DNA from: Aspidapion aeneum
Taxonomy: Eukaryota; Arthropoda; Insecta; Coleoptera; Brentidae
Assembly: GCA_963576565.1 (NCBI GenBank)
Contig: OY755046.1
Span: 50,648,786-50,712,785 of the forward strand
Reading direction: 5' to 3'
DNA: 64,000 nt
Made by a program: the position numbers and the translations under genes
The notes under the pieces: model-generated
What the model saw: only the letters and a program-made list of their open reading frames with translations
Told to the model about the DNA's origin: nothing
Databases searched by the model: none
Shown here: piece by piece, positions 63,217-64,000 of the stretch
How positions within the stretch are numbered: position 1 is the stretch's first letter
Layout: each line of letters starts with the position of its first letter

Positions 63217-64000
63217 GGTCTAATTCTAGGGACCGTGGCACTTAAGTACAAACTAAAGAGTTTAACCTAGAAGTTTTCTGATTTATTAAAAACCCTTTTA
63301 AAATCATTGGTCATGTTTTCTTAAACTGACAGTCTAACTTGAATATTCCAACTCAAGAAATTGTATATTTACCTAAGTGCTCTTAATTTTTAGGAAGAAA
63401 TTTTCCCTTACCACAATGGACCACAGACTACAACGTTGCATTATCATATCTGACGGGTGTAAAATTCAGTTTACCCACGTACAGTAAAGAATTGGCGAGA
63501 CTACGTACTGGACCCTTTTTTGATTATTTGAAAAAGCATTTCGAAGTTATAAAAAACAAGGCTCTAGGCTTACATCAAGGTATCTTTGGAAATGGGTCAC
63601 TCGACATAGCTCACTCTTTGTGAAACCAACACACGCATGCGCACTTAGAAAAATATTTTTCGGTTTGAGATTTTTTACTTCTTCATTTTCTCAGTATTTT
63701 AGGCGTAAGACTTAATAAGACTTATCACATAAATGACATGCATGCACCCTTGGAAAAATATTTGTTGGAATTTTTCACTTCTTCATTTCCTCAGTATTTT
63801 AGGCTAATAAGTGTAGATTTATCACATAAATTACAATCACAATAAAAATTATATACTATCGATACAACTATAAAAACCTTTTATTTTAGACATGGGTCCA
63901 AAGGAAAATACCAAATTCCTAATGCTTAGTGCACACGACGCCACACTGGCTGACGTCATGAATTCTCTGGGTGTATACAATAATGCACCCATAGAGTTTG
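53760..64000 (+). CDS. Histidine acid phosphatase (prostatic/lysosomal type), six exons, 3' end missing
   Basis: Exons 53760-53888, 55117-55218, 57034-57271, 59537-59737, 63394-63579 and 63900 to the window edge splice in frame to about 322 residues. The family removes phosphate from small esters and proteins at acid pH in lysosomes or outside the cell; insect members include venom and salivary forms. An N-terminal hydrophobic stretch (CFLLFLINYFCNFSIVF) is a signal peptide or anchor. The catalytic loop FRHGDRNP puts the nucleophile at H47. YVRSTDVDRTIMSAQANLAG carries the second arginine of the active site, QPVPVHSFPLDSD follows, and SAHDATL gives the proton-donor pair H301-D302. Usual length is 360-420 residues, so the C-terminus lies to the right. 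Substrate not known. Confidence 0.94.
53920..54301. mobile_element. TACCTTCCTAGC element, copy 3
   Basis: TACCTTCCTAGCTAGCC at the left and CTAGGAAGGTA at the right, with the same inner words as copies 1 and 2. It begins 31 bases after the exon 1 donor of the phosphatase. Confidence 0.75.
54302..55116. other. Phosphatase intron 1 remainder
   Basis: A word of about 44 bases beginning TCGTCAAGCGCGGATTTAAT occurs twice in tandem (54449 and 54502, period 53). Otherwise no feature seen. Confidence 0.55.
55117..55218 (+). CDS. Acid phosphatase exon 2
   Basis: Acceptor attttcag; 34 codons LFRHGDRNPESSWPNDPYF to GYGELTN, donor gtaagt, phase 0. Contains the catalytic RHGDRNP. Confidence 0.95.
55219..57033. 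other. Phosphatase intron 2
   Basis: No gene. AATTCTAGGGACCGTG near 55367 matches the end of the 59855-63237 element. CAAGATGGCGGC occurs at about 55988 and 56103. TACAGGGTGTTTTATTT near 56795 is a further transposon-end-like word. Confidence 0.5.
57034..57271 (+). CDS. Acid phosphatase exon 3
   Basis: Acceptor tgattttag; EGKNRHYRLGKWLRTYYSSF, then SDIYVRSTDVDRTIMSAQAN, then WQPVPVHSFPLDSD. Donor gtaagt after the first base of a cysteine codon. Confidence 0.95.
57565..59430 (+). mobile_element. RTE-type non-LTR retrotransposon, 5' part, interrupted
   Basis: A GC-richer 5' UTR-like stretch (57580-57880) is followed by an endonuclease start: LRIATYNIRSMNIDEKGNEL, a stop at 58085-58087, then DIVGLSETRRK. 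After the insertion at 58294-59250 the same frame continues with DYEHIEAFYEDISKTVEEH and TIVMGDFNAKLG, the catalytic core of AP-type endonucleases. The copy is truncated before the reverse transcriptase and has nonsense changes. Lies in phosphatase intron 3. Confidence 0.85.
58294..59250. mobile_element. 957-bp TIR element at a TA target
   Basis: CCCACATAGCACAA at 58294-58307 is inverted at 59237-59250, with TA on both sides. Taking it out restores the RTE endonuclease frame exactly (VIKYTYPT then DYEH), which proves the boundaries. Non-coding; contains several AACGTT/AACGTG words. Family not recognised. Confidence 0.85.
59537..59737 (+). CDS. Acid phosphatase exon 4
   Basis: Acceptor gattttag; completes the cysteine and reads ILSAELPCSKHARLQNNVFS, HPELQKIIDKYQDVMQNLSV and FTIYSVAGLYSTATIYR. 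The phase matches both neighbours. It lies between an RTE relic and a composite transposon, so it is easy to overlook. Confidence 0.9.
60389..61133. mobile_element. hAT element, 745 bp, 8-bp target duplication
   Basis: It begins CAGCAACGGGGCAGTGCC and ends CAGCCGCCACTG; CCAGTGAC is duplicated at 60381-60388 and 61134-61141. It holds a transposase N-terminal relic and, from 60874, a stretch starting CAGTGGCGCAACCAGG like the small hAT MITEs. Confidence 0.85.
60528..60755 (+). pseudogene. hAT transposase TTF-type zinc-finger relic
   Basis: The frame reads TYELRLQIKSLGAHRPDLKI, LNIKQNFSASNKKLYDAENW and LCDCEKRNSFFAL. The W-L-C-x-C-x-K-x-N pattern is the TTF zinc finger at the start of many hAT transposases and ZMYM-like proteins. 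The expected FCF..C pair appears in the next frame (CFICLIM), so a frameshift breaks it near 60735. The catalytic domain is absent. Confidence 0.6.
61160..63160. mobile_element. 2.0 kb TIR element carrying a 142-bp satellite
   Basis: CAGGTTATCCCATAACTTAG and GGGCCATAGG start at 61160; the inverse (ATGGCCCCTTAGTTATGGGA, CACCCTG) ends at 63160. The inverted ends agree further inside through CAGGTGATAGAGGAGGT, about 90 bases. No transposase frame. It is inserted in the right arm of the outer fold-back element. Confidence 0.75.
61800..62850. repeat. Tandem satellite, 142-bp unit, about seven copies
   Basis: The anchor AAAGTTATGTAAAAGTAACA (or variant) falls at 61856, 62008, 62150, 62292, 62434, 62576 and 62718: one interval of 152, then five of exactly 142. 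Each unit also has CACTTCCAGAAAYGCTAGAG, AGCTGAGC, a GACTGATAGGAACTATGATA block and TTTACTTCCCTCCCCTATA. It forms the core of the surrounding TIR element. Confidence 0.9.
63160..63214. repeat. (TA)n microsatellite
   Basis: About 54 bases of alternating T and A between the inner TIR element and the right end of the outer fold-back element. Confidence 0.95.
63394..63579 (+). CDS. Acid phosphatase exon 5
   Basis: Acceptor tttttag; completes a glycine, then RNFPLPQWTTDYNVALSYLT, KELARLRTGPFFDYLKKHFE and KALGLHQ. The LPxW and RLRTGP words are usual for the family. Donor gtatct in phase 1. Confidence 0.93.
63900..64000 (+). CDS. Acid phosphatase exon 6, cut by window edge
   Basis: Acceptor ttattttag; completes an aspartate, then MGPKENTKFLMLSAHDATLA and DVMNSLGVYNNAPIEF. 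The HD pair is the general acid site. Confidence 0.94.

Larger units (their letters stand above)
59855..63237. mobile_element. Composite fold-back element in phosphatase intron 4
   Basis: CACGGTCCCTAGAAT and GACCGGT start at 59855; the inverse ends at 63237. The left arm (TATGTCGAATTTTTCACGTC, CAGCTGATTTT, CTAACTTTTGTT-like) mirrors 60300-60388 and resumes at 61142 after a hAT insertion. It is then broken again by the TIR element 61160-63160. Same family as 35560-36303. Confidence 0.7.

Overview
This is eukaryotic nuclear DNA, almost certainly from an insect. It is AT-rich, its genes are split by GT-AG introns, and its mobile elements are typical of arthropods: Ty3/gypsy, RTE, jockey, Penelope-like, mariner, hAT, Tigger and fold-back elements. 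A beetle is a guess that the sequence alone does not prove.

Three host genes can be read exon by exon. (1) A plus-strand SLC13/INDY-type sodium-coupled di/tricarboxylate transporter enters from the left edge. Its last five exons are 6102-6300, 11531-11711, 34939-35138, 36784-36931 and 38891-39018. (2) A complete minus-strand MANF/CDNF gene (ER-resident, unfolded-protein-response neurotrophic factor) has coding exons 49194-49397, 46170-46306 and 45894-46059. It also has a likely non-coding first exon ending at 50064, with an exact ERSE-II motif upstream. (3) A plus-strand histidine acid phosphatase starts at 53760 with a signal peptide and has six recognised exons; it runs off the right edge. 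Genes 1 and 2 converge; genes 2 and 3 diverge.

Most of the rest is mobile DNA. The largest item is an 18.1 kb Ty3/gypsy retrotransposon at 15133-33274. It lies antisense in a 23 kb intron of the transporter gene and has 3.4 kb LTRs, a 4-bp target duplication, a tRNA-Lys-like primer site, intact gag and pol joined by a canonical -1 slippery heptamer, and a 5.3 kb leader with no convincing ORF. Its two LTRs are nearly identical, so it is young. Its 5' LTR has since received a 1.2 kb DNA element.

Region by region: 1-6101 is an intron with two tandem arrays and TIR-bounded repeats. The intron 6301-11530 holds Penelope-like fragments (GIY-YIG and a hammerhead-like motif), a hAT MITE and a non-LTR relic. 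The intron 11712-34938 holds a deleted mariner and the Ty3 element. The introns at 35-39 kb hold a fold-back element, a palindrome built of two transposon ends, a tRNA-like gene, a Tigger relic, a 301-bp tandem duplication and a hAT MITE. The interval 39-45.9 kb holds an RTE relic and a nest of at least three transposons. The interval 50.5-53.3 kb is a 2.8 kb fold-back palindrome broken by a jockey insertion. The phosphatase introns hold an RTE relic split by a TA-target element, and a composite of a fold-back element, a hAT element and a TIR element carrying a 142-bp satellite.

I found no prokaryotic genes, CRISPR arrays or rRNA. All comparisons were made by eye; element boundaries are given where an inverted repeat or target duplication defines them and are approximate otherwise.
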